A stretch of 41,587 bases of DNA from Myxococcota bacterium (GTDB lineage Bacteria > Myxococcota_A > UBA9160 > SMWR01), in the NCBI GenBank assembly GCA_022447545.1, contig JAKVBI010000023.1:1-41587 (forward strand), in the 5' to 3' direction. Below, in pieces: positions 1 to 9,328 of the stretch (position 1 is its first letter; each line of letters opens with the position of its first letter). Under the pieces are notes generated by a model. It ran no database searches and was not told the DNA's origin. It saw only the letters and a program-made list of their open reading frames with translations. A program made the translations under genes and the position numbers.

Positions 1-1735
<1,735 letters not shown>

Positions 1736-1850
1736 CGGATTTCTCCTGCCGAGGGATCGCGAGCGGGGGGCTCGCAACCTGTCTACAGACGAATCGTCCG
1801 CAAGTCAACGCTGGAACGGGGTCCGAGCCCGCTCCCTGCGGGTTCCCGGC

Positions 1851-2987
1851 TCAAGGCCCGTCGATGTATTCCCGCGGGACCCGTGCACCGACGCGAACCA
1901 GCAACTCGTAGGACAGTGTTTCGGAGGCGCGAGCGGCGTCGTCGACAGGGAGAACCGCCCCCTGCCCCTCTCCGAACAGAATGGCCTCGTCGCCGATCTC
2001 CACTGAATCCCGCTCCCCAACATCGACGGTGACGAAATCCATAGAGACACGACCCGCCATGGGATACGACTTGCCGCGAATCAGCACCCGGCCCCGGCCA
2101 CTGGCGGCTACGGGAATGCCATCCGCGTAGCCGATGGCAAGGGTCGCAATTCGGGTCGCTTGCTCGGCTCGGTAGAGGGCCGAATACCCGACCGACGTAC
2201 CCGCGGGAATCGAACGCAGGTTGACTACCTGGGTACGCAGGGTCATGGCCGGACGCAGATCAATCTGGGCATGCGGGCTGGGTTGCGCACCGTAGAGAAG
2301 AATTCCGGGACGCACGGCACCTGCCTCGGGCAGCGCCCGTGCGATGGCGGGTCCCGCCGCCAGACCTGCCGAGTTCGCTACATGCACCAGACCGGGCCGC
2401 ACCCCACGGTCCCGGCAGGCTTCCAGCAGGCTGCGAAATTCGGCGATCTGGCGCATCGAATCTCCAAGATCCGCTTCATCCGCCCGTGCCAGGTGGGTAT
2501 AGACACCGTCGAGAACCAGGTTGGGGGACTGGTCGATGCTTTCCATCAGGGGAAGGGCTTCAGAGAGCTGGACCCCCATACGGTTCATTCCCGTATCGAC
2601 CTCAACATGGATGGGAAGCGGTTCGGCACCGCCGCTGGCGGCCTCGGCCAGAAGAGCCACGTGATCCGCATGATGGATCACGGGTGTCAATCCGAGCTCC
2701 ACAGACGATCGAGCCTCCAGGGCGTCGTGTACGCCACCCAGGAGCAGGATCGAGGCTCCAGGGACGACTTCCCGCAGTTCGGCGGCCTCGCCGACCGTCA
2801 CCACGGCAAAGCGCCCACAACCCGCCTGGGCAAGGGCTGGCGCCACAGAGCGAGCACCGTGGCCATAGGCATCTGCCTTGACCACCGCGATCACATCTCT
2901 CCCCGCCGCCATCCGACACGCCAACCGATAGTTGCTGCGAATGGCCCCAAGTGAGATGGTCACGACCGTGGGTCGATCGCCCTTCAA
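1851..2987 (-). CDS. alr: Alanine racemase
   Basis: This PLP enzyme interconverts L- and D-alanine to supply D-Ala for peptidoglycan. The lysine that carries PLP is in AVVKADAYGHG (residue 37 from the chosen start). The second catalytic base, a tyrosine, lies in the GYSALYR region, and IGYADGIP and the AVRPGILLYG strand are also present. Start choice is uncertain. An ATG at 3041 gives 18 more residues (396 aa) but lacks a ribosome binding site. A TTG at 2987 sits six bases after GGAGGGAGG and gives a normal N-terminus of 378 aa. It is transcribed away from thiS; about 150 bases separate the two starts. Confidence 0.93.
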   Translation of the reverse strand: MKGDRPTVVTISLGAIRSNYRLACRMAAGRDVIAVVKADAYGHGARSVAPALAQAGCGRFAVVTVGEAAELREVVPGASILLLGGVHDALEARSSVELGLTPVIHHADHVALLAEAASGGAEPLPIHVEVDTGMNRMGVQLSEALPLMESIDQSPNLVLDGVYTHLARADEADLGDSMRQIAEFRSLLEACRDRGVRPGLVHVANSAGLAAGPAIARALPEAGAVRPGILLYGAQPSPHAQIDLRPAMTLRTQVVNLRSIPAGTSVGYSALYRAEQATRIATLAIGYADGIPVAASGRGRVLIRGKSYPMAGRVSMDFVTVDVGERDSVEIGDEAILFGEGQGAVLPVDDAARASETLSYELLVRVGARVPREYIDGP

Positions 2988-3079
2988 GCCCCTCCCTCCA
3001 GGCTCATGGCGGGCTGGCGAGCCGTCTCCGAAACAGCCCATAAGTTATCGAACAATCGGTGAAATCTCGCATGCCGCGT

Positions 3080-3109
3080 TTGACACCCCATCCGTCGCTC
3101 CGTTAGTTT
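3080..3109 (+). promoter_or_regulatory. Possible sigma-70 promoter for the thi operon
   Basis: A perfect TTGACA at 3080-3085 is followed, 18 bases later, by a weak TAGTTT (-10, three of six matches). It lies 30 bases upstream of the thiS start in the alr-thiS divergent gap. The -35 box is convincing and the -10 box is not. I see no TPP riboswitch here. Confidence 0.25.
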
Positions 3110-3139
3110 CGACGAGTCAACCGCCTTACCTGAGCCCCC

Positions 3140-3367
3140 GTGCCGAAATCTTCCATTTCGCCCAGGATCGAGCTGAGGATCAACGGAGAAACCCGACAGG
3201 TCCCCCAAGGGTGTACCGTCGACGGTTTGCTGTCGATGCTCGAACTCGGGCACAAGAGAGTTGCGGTTGCGATCAATCGGGAAGTGGTTCCCCGTTCGGA
3301 TTTCACGGTTCAAAAGCTCGACGGCGGAGACCGCGTCGAGATCCTCGAAGCAGTTGGTGGAGGCTGA
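3140..3367 (+). CDS. thiS: ThiS sulfur-carrier protein
   Basis: ThiS is the ubiquitin-like sulfur carrier that delivers sulfur as a C-terminal thiocarboxylate to ThiG during thiazole formation. The 75-residue protein has the beta-grasp pattern: an LRINGE strand, a VAVAINREVVPRS strand, then a DGDRVEIL-type segment (DGGDRVEILEAVGGG here). It ends in three glycines, supplying the obligatory C-terminal Gly-Gly. The start is GTG at 3140 with no strong ribosome binding site, and about nine residues precede the first beta strand. thiG starts three bases after the stop. No ThiF adenylyltransferase or ThiH/ThiO is nearby, so these must be elsewhere in the genome. Confidence 0.93.
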   Translation: MPKSSISPRIELRINGETRQVPQGCTVDGLLSMLELGHKRVAVAINREVVPRSDFTVQKLDGGDRVEILEAVGGG

Positions 3368-3370
3368 AGT

Positions 3371-4144
3371 ATGGTCGCGTATACCCTGGGATCCCACGAA
3401 TTCAGCTCGCGCCTGATCATCGGCAGCGGCAAGTACGAATCCTTCGAGCAGAACCTCGCCTGCGCCGAGGCCAGCGGAGCCGAGATGGTCACGGTCGCAT
3501 TGCGCCGGACTCAGCTCGATGCACCCAAAGGTCAGGGCCTGCTGGACTTCATTTCCCCGGATCGGTTTGCGATCCTGCCCAACACGGCGGGCTGTTATAC
3601 GGCAGACGATGCAATTGCGACGGCAAGACTGGGCCGTGAGCTGCTCGAGACCGACCTCGTAAAGCTGGAAGTGATCGGCGACGAGAGAACCCTGTTCCCG
3701 GACTCCGCGGCAACCCTGGAAGCCGCACGGGTGCTCGTGAAAGACGGCTTCACGGTCCTTCCCTACATCACCGACGACCCGGTAGCCTGCCAGCAGCTCG
3801 AAGCCATCGGCTGTGCGGCGGTGATGCCCCTCGCCGCGCCCATCGGATCTGGACTGGGCATACGGAACCCTGCGAATCTGCGGATCATTCTCGAGACGGT
3901 GGAAGTCCCGGTGATCGTCGATGCTGGAGTGGGCACCGCCAGCGACGCGGCCATCGCCATGGAACTCGGAGCTACGGCCGTTCTCATGAACACCGGGATT
4001 GCCGGCGCGAAGGATCCCGTGAAGATGGCCACTTCCATGAAGCTCGCCGTGGAAGCAGGACGACTGGCCTACGAATCGGGCCGGATGCCGCGCCGACTGT
4101 ACGCATCGGCGTCGAGTCCTCTCGACGGAATCGCGACGTTCTGA
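3371..4144 (+). CDS. thiG: Thiazole synthase ThiG
   Basis: ThiG condenses 1-deoxy-D-xylulose 5-phosphate, dehydroglycine and ThiS-bound sulfur into the thiazole phosphate half of thiamine. It is 257 residues, the usual length, with a TIM-barrel pattern. Landmarks are RLIIGSGKY near the start, TVALRR, the Schiff-base lysine in LVKLEVIGD (residue 98), [11 protein letters not shown], and [13 protein letters not shown] followed by [17 protein letters not shown]. The ribosome binding site is the GGAGG formed by the last codons of thiS. The stop codon overlaps the presumed thiE start. Confidence 0.97.
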   Translation: MVAYTLGSHEFSSRLIIGSGKYESFEQNLACAEASGAEMVTVALRRTQLDAPKGQGLLDFISPDRFAILPNTAGCYTADDAIATARLGRELLETDLVKLEVIGDERTLFPDSAATLEAARVLVKDGFTVLPYITDDPVACQQLEAIGCAAVMPLAAPIGSGLGIRNPANLRIILETVEVPVIVDAGVGTASDAAIAMELGATAVLMNTGIAGAKDPVKMATSMKLAVEAGRLAYESGRMPRRLYASASSPLDGIATF

Positions 4145-4779
4145 CCACGAAACCGCGAGCGATTCTCTCCCTCGTCATCGACCGGAAGGCCGTCACTGGG
4201 AACCTGTCGAACCTCGTCGCCGCCGCCATCTCTGGTGGCGTCGACTGGGTTCAGGTTCGGGACCGAAACCTCGACGGATCGGAGCTCCTCGACCATACCC
4301 AACAGGTTCTCCACGCCATGCTCAGCGCGCAAAGGGAACGGGGTTCCGCAAGCCGATTGATCGTGAACCGTCGCGTCGATATCGCCCTCTCAGCCGAGGC
4401 TCATGGGGTTCACCTGGGATTCGACGCCATGTCTCCCGAACAGGCCCGATGCCTCATGGGCCCAGATGCCCTGGTGGGCGTGTCTGCTCACCATCCCGAT
4501 GAAATCCGGCATCTCCATCCGGCAACCAGCTACGCCCACCTCGCACCCATCCATGCTCCTCTGTCGAAGAAGTCCGAGCGCCATCCACTGGGCCTGGCGG
4601 CCCTCCGCGAAGCCTCACGCCACGGAATCCCTGTCCTGGCCCAGGGGGGGATCGATCCATCTACAGCCCGGGCCGCAACCGAAGCGGGCGCTGCCGGGAT
4701 CGCGGTGACCGGTGCAATCTTACGAGCTGGCGACCCCGAAAAGATTGCCCGTTCTCTCCGCGAGGCTCTCGATGCATAG
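4141..4779 (+). CDS. thiE: Thiamine-phosphate synthase (ThiE/TenI family) with non-canonical start
   Basis: ThiE couples HMP-pyrophosphate to thiazole phosphate to form thiamine monophosphate. The frame encodes family landmarks: [15 protein letters not shown] early, [56 protein letters not shown] and [12 protein letters not shown]. The first in-frame ATG is 4318, which would delete the strictly conserved VQVR region. There is no ATG, GTG or TTG in this frame from at least 3901 to 4317, although it is open. The most natural start is CTG at 4141, overlapping the thiG stop as CTGA; ATT at 4162 is an alternative. TenI-type function cannot be excluded. The 3' end overlaps the next gene by eight bases. 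Confidence 0.8.
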   Translation: MTTKPRAILSLVIDRKAVTGNLSNLVAAAISGGVDWVQVRDRNLDGSELLDHTQQVLHAMLSAQRERGSASRLIVNRRVDIALSAEAHGVHLGFDAMSPEQARCLMGPDALVGVSAHHPDEIRHLHPATSYAHLAPIHAPLSKKSERHPLGLAALREASRHGIPVLAQGGIDPSTARAATEAGAAGIAVTGAILRAGDPEKIARSLREALDA

Positions 4780-6139
4780 ACGCCCCACCGTTCTCCTATG
4801 CCTTGTATGGATCGGCGCTTGTAGTGGTGGCACAAGTCTTTGGCCCGCTTCTGCCACACCCTCCAGTGGAGGCGACCTCGAATCCCGCATCATCGAGATC
4901 GCCGAGATCGTCAAGCCATCGGTCGTTCACATCGAAGCCATCGTAAAAATCAACGATCGCCGAAAACAGGTTTCCGGCTCGGGCTTCGTCGCCCACCCTG
5001 ACGGCATGATCCTCACAAATCACCACGTGGTCGACAACGCCGAGAAAGTCAGCGTGAGTGTGCCGGGACACAAGAAGAAGTACCCCGCCCGGGTCGTTGG
5101 GGGTGACGTCCAGACCGATGTCGCGTTACTCCAGGTCGAAACCGACGAACCCCTCGAAGCGGCATCTTTCGGCAGTTCCAAGGGGTTACGTGTTGGGCAA
5201 TGGGTACTCGCCATCGGCAACCCCTACGGTCTCGACGGAACCGTCTCTCTCGGCATCGTCTCGGCCAAAGGCCGCAACCTCGACAATGCAGACCTTTTAA
5301 ATGACTTCATTCAGACCGACGCGATGATCGATCGAGGATCTTCCGGAGGTCCACTAGTGGATCTCGACGGAAAGATCGTGGGCATCAACTCCCGAGCCCA
5401 GGGCCGAGGAATCAGTTTCACGATTCCCATCGAAACGGCGCAAAAAGTCATGTCGCAGATCAAAGCAGGCGGCATCGAGCGGGGTTTTTTGGGGATCACC
5501 ATGCAACCACTCGATCGCAACCTGGCGAACTACTTCGAATTACCGGAACTGACCGGGGTAATCATCAACAGCATTGTCGAGAACTCTCCGGCTCAGCGTG
5601 CTGGGCTCCGCACCGGTGACATCCTCTTCCGATTCGACGGAAAACGAATCGAAGCGGAAGAGGACGAGGACCTGAGGATCCTCCAGCGCCGTGTGGCCGA
5701 CCTGGATGCAGGAACGAAGGTCGAAATGGAGGTCTTTCGCGACGGAGAGCAGGTTCCCCTTTCCGCGGTCGTCGGCCCTCAACCCAATGTCGACGCGGCA
5801 GAACAAGAGAGTGATCTCGGTTTTCACGCGCAGGAGATCACAGCCCAAATTGTCCGCATTCACCGCCTCGACACGGATCAGGGGGCCTTCGTGTCGTTCG
5901 TCGCGGCGGGTTCTCCCGCTCGCCAAGCCGGGCTCCGCGTCGGAGATGTCATAGAACGCGTGAAAGAAACCTCCATTGCCGACCTCGACGATCTGAGCCT
6001 AGCGCTCGATGCCGTGCGCGAAGAACAACGCATCCTCTTCACGACACGACGTGCAGAACGGACCCTCTTCATCCTGCTCGAACGTGGTACCGCCCTCCCC
6101 CAGCCCGAACCACGGAAGAAACCCGACCTGAGTTCGTGA
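4772..6139 (+). CDS. HtrA/DegP-like serine protease 1 (predicted lipoprotein, two PDZ domains)
   Basis: Trypsin-like periplasmic protease or chaperone of the HtrA family, 455 residues from ATG 4772. The signal sequence ends in a lipobox (IGAC, Cys17), so it is probably membrane-anchored in the envelope. The protease domain has His85 (TNHHVV), Asp116 (TDVALL) and Ser191. The serine motif reads GSSGGP rather than the usual GNSGGP. Two PDZ domains follow: the first starts at GFLGITMQ, the second contains the GSPARQAGLRVGDVI loop. The frame is open to 4712, but that would extend far into thiE and lose the lipobox. The 8-base overlap with thiE implies co-transcription with thiamine genes. Confidence 0.9.
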   Translation: MHRRPTVLLCLVWIGACSGGTSLWPASATPSSGGDLESRIIEIAEIVKPSVVHIEAIVKINDRRKQVSGSGFVAHPDGMILTNHHVVDNAEKVSVSVPGHKKKYPARVVGGDVQTDVALLQVETDEPLEAASFGSSKGLRVGQWVLAIGNPYGLDGTVSLGIVSAKGRNLDNADLLNDFIQTDAMIDRGSSGGPLVDLDGKIVGINSRAQGRGISFTIPIETAQKVMSQIKAGGIERGFLGITMQPLDRNLANYFELPELTGVIINSIVENSPAQRAGLRTGDILFRFDGKRIEAEEDEDLRILQRRVADLDAGTKVEMEVFRDGEQVPLSAVVGPQPNVDAAEQESDLGFHAQEITAQIVRIHRLDTDQGAFVSFVAAGSPARQAGLRVGDVIERVKETSIADLDDLSLALDAVREEQRILFTTRRAERTLFILLERGTALPQPEPRKKPDLSS

Positions 6140-6277
6140 CCCACAAGAGACGTTTCCGACCTCCGAACGGGGCTTTGCGCCACACCGCGTCGTCCCACGA
6201 GGTCCGTTACAGTTGTTTTACTTGCAGCGGAACCTCCCAGATTGAAGATTATGAGCGGGGGAGAGCCAACGATTCAA

Positions 6278-7642
6278 ATGTCTTCCATTTCGTGCCCGGT
6301 CCAACCGCGCATATTCGCCGTGGTCGCGGTATCCGTGCTTCTAGTCCTCGCTGCAGCTCCCGCTCTGGGCAAGGATCCTTTTCTCCGCCATACGGCAGCG
6401 GTGGAGACCGTGCGTCAATCGGGTCCCGCCGTGGTCAACATCACTACCGAGCAATTCACTTCTTCCCGGAATCCGCGCAGTTCCTTCTCTCGATCCCCCC
6501 TGTTCGATCGGTTCTTTCGAGATTTCTTCGAGCCCAGGCTCACACGCCGAGCCCAAAACCTGGGTTCGGGAGTGGTCATCGACCGCGAAGGCCACATTCT
6601 GACCAACGAGCATGTGATTTCTGGGGCGCAGCGGATCCGCGTCAGCATGGCCGACTACCGCGAGTTCGAAGCCACCGTGCTAGGCGCCGATCCCAACAAC
6701 GACATTGCCGTCCTCAAAATCACCGCCGAGGCCGAGTTGCCGTGGATCGAACCCTTCACGGCCGACGACATCATGGTGGGGGAACCCGTCATCGCCATCG
6801 GCAACCCCTTCGGGCTGTCCAACACCGTGACAACGGGTGTCATCTCAGCGGTCAACCGCTCACTTCGCACCCAGCAGAGAACCTTTCACGGATTTCTCCA
6901 GACCGACGCCTCCATCAACCCCGGCAATTCGGGAGGCCCGCTGCTGAATGCCCGGGGGCAACTGGTTGGAATCAACACGGCGGTCTATGACGGCGGCCAG
7001 GGGATCGGATTTGCCATCCCCATCGACGTTGCCATTCGCGTAGTCAACCAGTTGATCGAACACGGCGAAGTCGCACCCGTTTGGCTCGGAATGGACTTTC
7101 AAGACCTCGACCCTCAGCTCGCGACAGCCCTCGGACTGACGGACCGAACCCGAGGAGCGCTGGTGAATCGGGTCCGACCCGACAGTCCAGCCGAACGTGC
7201 GGGCATGAAACGCGGCGATGTTGTGTCTCACATCGAACAGAGACCGGTCCTGGGAGCCCGTAGTTTTTTTGAGATGCTCGAAAGCGTAACCGTCGATCAA
7301 GAACTCGAAGCCGACCTTTGGCGCGGCGGAAAGCGCATGCAGGTGATTCTGCGCGCAGAGCCGATTCCAAGCGGTTTGGTGAACCAACTCGTGGAAGAGC
7401 TCCTCGGCCTGACCCTCGAAAAACAAGGCGGCGCCTTTATCGTCCGTCAGGTTCGCGCGGGAAGCGGCGCTCAACGCATCGGTGTTCAGGAAGGCGACTT
7501 CGTCCTGGGAATCAACGGGCGTGTCCTCGACGACAACCAGGAACTGCGCCGTTCGATTCTCGAACTCCGGGGTCGAAGCCGAGCCCTAGTCGTCGTACAA
7601 CGCGGCTCCAGCCGGTACCATATAACGATTCCCCTCGTATGA
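6278..7642 (+). CDS. HtrA/DegP-like serine protease 2 (Sec signal peptide, PDZ domains)
   Basis: Second HtrA family member, about 454 residues. From ATG 6278 it has a clear Sec signal peptide (basic n-region PQPR, then a run of A/V/L ending APALGK). The triad is His112 (TNEHVI), Asp142 (NNDIAVL) and Ser218 (PGNSGGPLLN). PDZ1 begins at APVWLGMDFQ with SPAERAGMKRGDVV. A second, more divergent PDZ lies in the last 100 residues (RIGVQEGDFVLGING). TTG 6242 and ATG 6251 are alternative starts but give an over-long n-region; GGGGGAG precedes 6278 by 12 bases. It probably degrades or refolds damaged exported proteins. Confidence 0.9.
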   Translation: MSSISCPVQPRIFAVVAVSVLLVLAAAPALGKDPFLRHTAAVETVRQSGPAVVNITTEQFTSSRNPRSSFSRSPLFDRFFRDFFEPRLTRRAQNLGSGVVIDREGHILTNEHVISGAQRIRVSMADYREFEATVLGADPNNDIAVLKITAEAELPWIEPFTADDIMVGEPVIAIGNPFGLSNTVTTGVISAVNRSLRTQQRTFHGFLQTDASINPGNSGGPLLNARGQLVGINTAVYDGGQGIGFAIPIDVAIRVVNQLIEHGEVAPVWLGMDFQDLDPQLATALGLTDRTRGALVNRVRPDSPAERAGMKRGDVVSHIEQRPVLGARSFFEMLESVTVDQELEADLWRGGKRMQVILRAEPIPSGLVNQLVEELLGLTLEKQGGAFIVRQVRAGSGAQRIGVQEGDFVLGINGRVLDDNQELRRSILELRGRSRALVVVQRGSSRYHITIPLV

Positions 7643-7731
7643 CCGAGACGCGAGCAACTGAACCCCAGCTCATCTCCCTCCGAGATGTGCTCCAGAAGAA
7701 ACCCAAGATTCGATTGCGGAGAAGTTCATGA
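7639..7731 (+). CDS. Putative 30-residue coupling peptide between two htrA genes
   Basis: A 30-codon frame starts at ATG 7639, whose TG is part of the upstream protease's stop (ATGA). It ends at TGA 7729-7731, which overlaps the downstream protease's ATG (again ATGA). The product would be polar at first and very basic at the C-terminus (KKPKIRLRRSS). It could be a real small protein, a leader that couples translation of the two proteases, or chance. No homologous family is recognised, and only the two exact overlaps support it. Confidence 0.4.
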   Translation: MTETRATEPQLISLRDVLQKKPKIRLRRSS

Positions 7732-9221
7732 AACACCAAGGTCTCTTCCCGGCGTCAATACTCGGTGCAGCCATTGCAACACTGATTCTGGTCGCGGGTG
7801 GTCCAGACACCGAACTCGATTGGCGAACCGCGGAAGCAAACGCCATCGACCTATGGGGCAGCGACGACGACAAGGAAGAATCCGAGGGTAAGTTCTGGAC
7901 GGAAAATGCCGACACGCCCCCCGGAGCCACGATCAACGCACCTGCGAGCTTCGCGGATCTTGCCGAACGCGTCTCTCCTGGAGTCGTCAACATCAAGACT
8001 TCCAAGACCGTTACCAACCGTCAGATGCCACCCGTCTTCGAGGACTTCTTCTTCGGTCCCTACCATGGCGAGCGCGGAGGTCCGGAGCGCGAGGTCCCGA
8101 GCCTTGGCAGTGGATTCGTCATTTCTTCGGACGGATATATCGCAACCAACAATCACGTCATTGCCGATGTCGACAGCATTACCGTCGTGTTCGACGACGG
8201 TCGCGAGTTCGAGGCCACGGTGGTGGGAAGAGATCCCAAAACGGACATCGCCTTGATCCAAGTAGAGACCGAAGAGGAACTCTTTTCACTTCCACTCGGA
8301 GACTCGGACTCAGTCCGCCCGGGTGAGTGGGTCGTTGCCATCGGCAATCCATATGGACTCGCACACACGGTGACTGCAGGCATCGTGAGCGCCAAGCACC
8401 GCGATCTCCAGGGAAGTTACGACGACTACATCCAGACCGATGCCGCCATCAATCCAGGGAACTCGGGAGGTCCGCTCCTCAACCTCTCGGGCGAGGTCAT
8501 CGGTATCAACACACTCATCAACCCTCGAGCCAACACCATCGGTTTTGCGGTCCCCGTCAACATGGCCAAGGACGTACTGCCCCAACTTCGCGGAAAGGGA
8601 CATGTGACGCGAGGGTGGTTGGGCGTGATGATCCAGCCCATTCAGCCCGAATTTCAAGAGCATTTAAAGCTCGACAGCGATGCCGGAGCCCTGGTTTCAG
8701 ACGTCTTGGAAGACGGACCCGCTCTGCGTGCTGGAATCGAGAAAGGCGACGTGATCATCCAGTTCGACGGAGTCGCCATCAAGGAGATGAAGGACTTGCC
8801 TCAACTCGTTGCGCAGACTCCGGTGGGCAAAAAGGTACAAGTCGTGGTTCTGCGAGATGGCAAGCGCAAAACCCTAACGACCAAAATCGCAGAGATGGAC
8901 GACGACGGGCCAAAAGCCGCCAAAGAACCCGAAGAGAGCAGCACGACAGAATTTGGCCTGAGGGTTCAAGAGTTGACGCCCGAATTGGCCGACCAGTTAA
9001 ATCTCGACAGCAAGCAAGGCGTTCTCGTCGCTGCGGTCGAACCAGGAAGCGCCGCCGGCGAAGCCGGTATCCGTCGAGGGGACGTAATTCTCGAAGTAAA
9101 CCGCAAAGCGGTGAACGACACGGAGGCCTTGTCGGACGAACTCTCGAACGTAGATGCGAGCGCCCTGCTGCTCATCAAACGCGGAGAGGCGACCTTGTTC
9201 GTTGCGCTCAAACGGGAGTAG
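7728..9221 (+). CDS. DegP/HtrA-like serine protease 3 (Do family)
   Basis: Third HtrA protease, 497 residues, the most DegP-like of the three. ATG 7728 is preceded by GGAG at good spacing. The N-terminus has an export signal (ILGAAIATLILVAGG), then an acidic linker (WGSDDDKEESEG). Catalytic residues are His143 (TNNHVI), Asp173 (TDIALI) and Ser246 (NPGNSGGPLLN). PDZ1 starts at GWLGVMIQP with ALRAGIEKGDVII; PDZ2 contains GSAAGEAGIRRGDVILEVN near the C-terminus. It is predicted to be a periplasmic quality-control protease acting on misfolded envelope proteins. clpB follows after a 107-base gap. Confidence 0.93.
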   Translation: MKHQGLFPASILGAAIATLILVAGGPDTELDWRTAEANAIDLWGSDDDKEESEGKFWTENADTPPGATINAPASFADLAERVSPGVVNIKTSKTVTNRQMPPVFEDFFFGPYHGERGGPEREVPSLGSGFVISSDGYIATNNHVIADVDSITVVFDDGREFEATVVGRDPKTDIALIQVETEEELFSLPLGDSDSVRPGEWVVAIGNPYGLAHTVTAGIVSAKHRDLQGSYDDYIQTDAAINPGNSGGPLLNLSGEVIGINTLINPRANTIGFAVPVNMAKDVLPQLRGKGHVTRGWLGVMIQPIQPEFQEHLKLDSDAGALVSDVLEDGPALRAGIEKGDVIIQFDGVAIKEMKDLPQLVAQTPVGKKVQVVVLRDGKRKTLTTKIAEMDDDGPKAAKEPEESSTTEFGLRVQELTPELADQLNLDSKQGVLVAAVEPGSAAGEAGIRRGDVILEVNRKAVNDTEALSDELSNVDASALLLIKRGEATLFVALKRE

Positions 9222-9294
9222 CCTCCCCCCCGCGCCTGGCCAGCCGTACGGAAACAGATCTGCGAAAGTGTTCGAGTCCTAGGGATACCGGGGG

Positions 9295-9322
9295 TTGCCT
9301 CGTAGTCCTTCGTGCCTAGGTT
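9295..9322 (+). promoter_or_regulatory. Possible sigma-70-like promoter upstream of clpB
   Basis: TTGCCT at 9295-9300 is followed after 16 bases by TAGGTT at 9317-9322, immediately before the clpB ATG at 9329. Transcription would begin almost at the start codon, implying a very short leader. No CIRCE or recognisable sigma-32 consensus is visible in this gap. Weak evidence. Confidence 0.2.
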
Positions 9323-9328
9323 CCGTTC

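Noticed and set aside
3042-3139. TPP riboswitch upstream of thiS
   Set aside because: The conserved CUGAGA and ACCUGAUCUGGAU-type elements are absent in the alr-thiS gap.
6136-6990. Plus-strand 284-codon frame overlapping HtrA 2
   Set aside because: Arg/Ser/His-rich out-of-frame translation of a clear protease; no domain.
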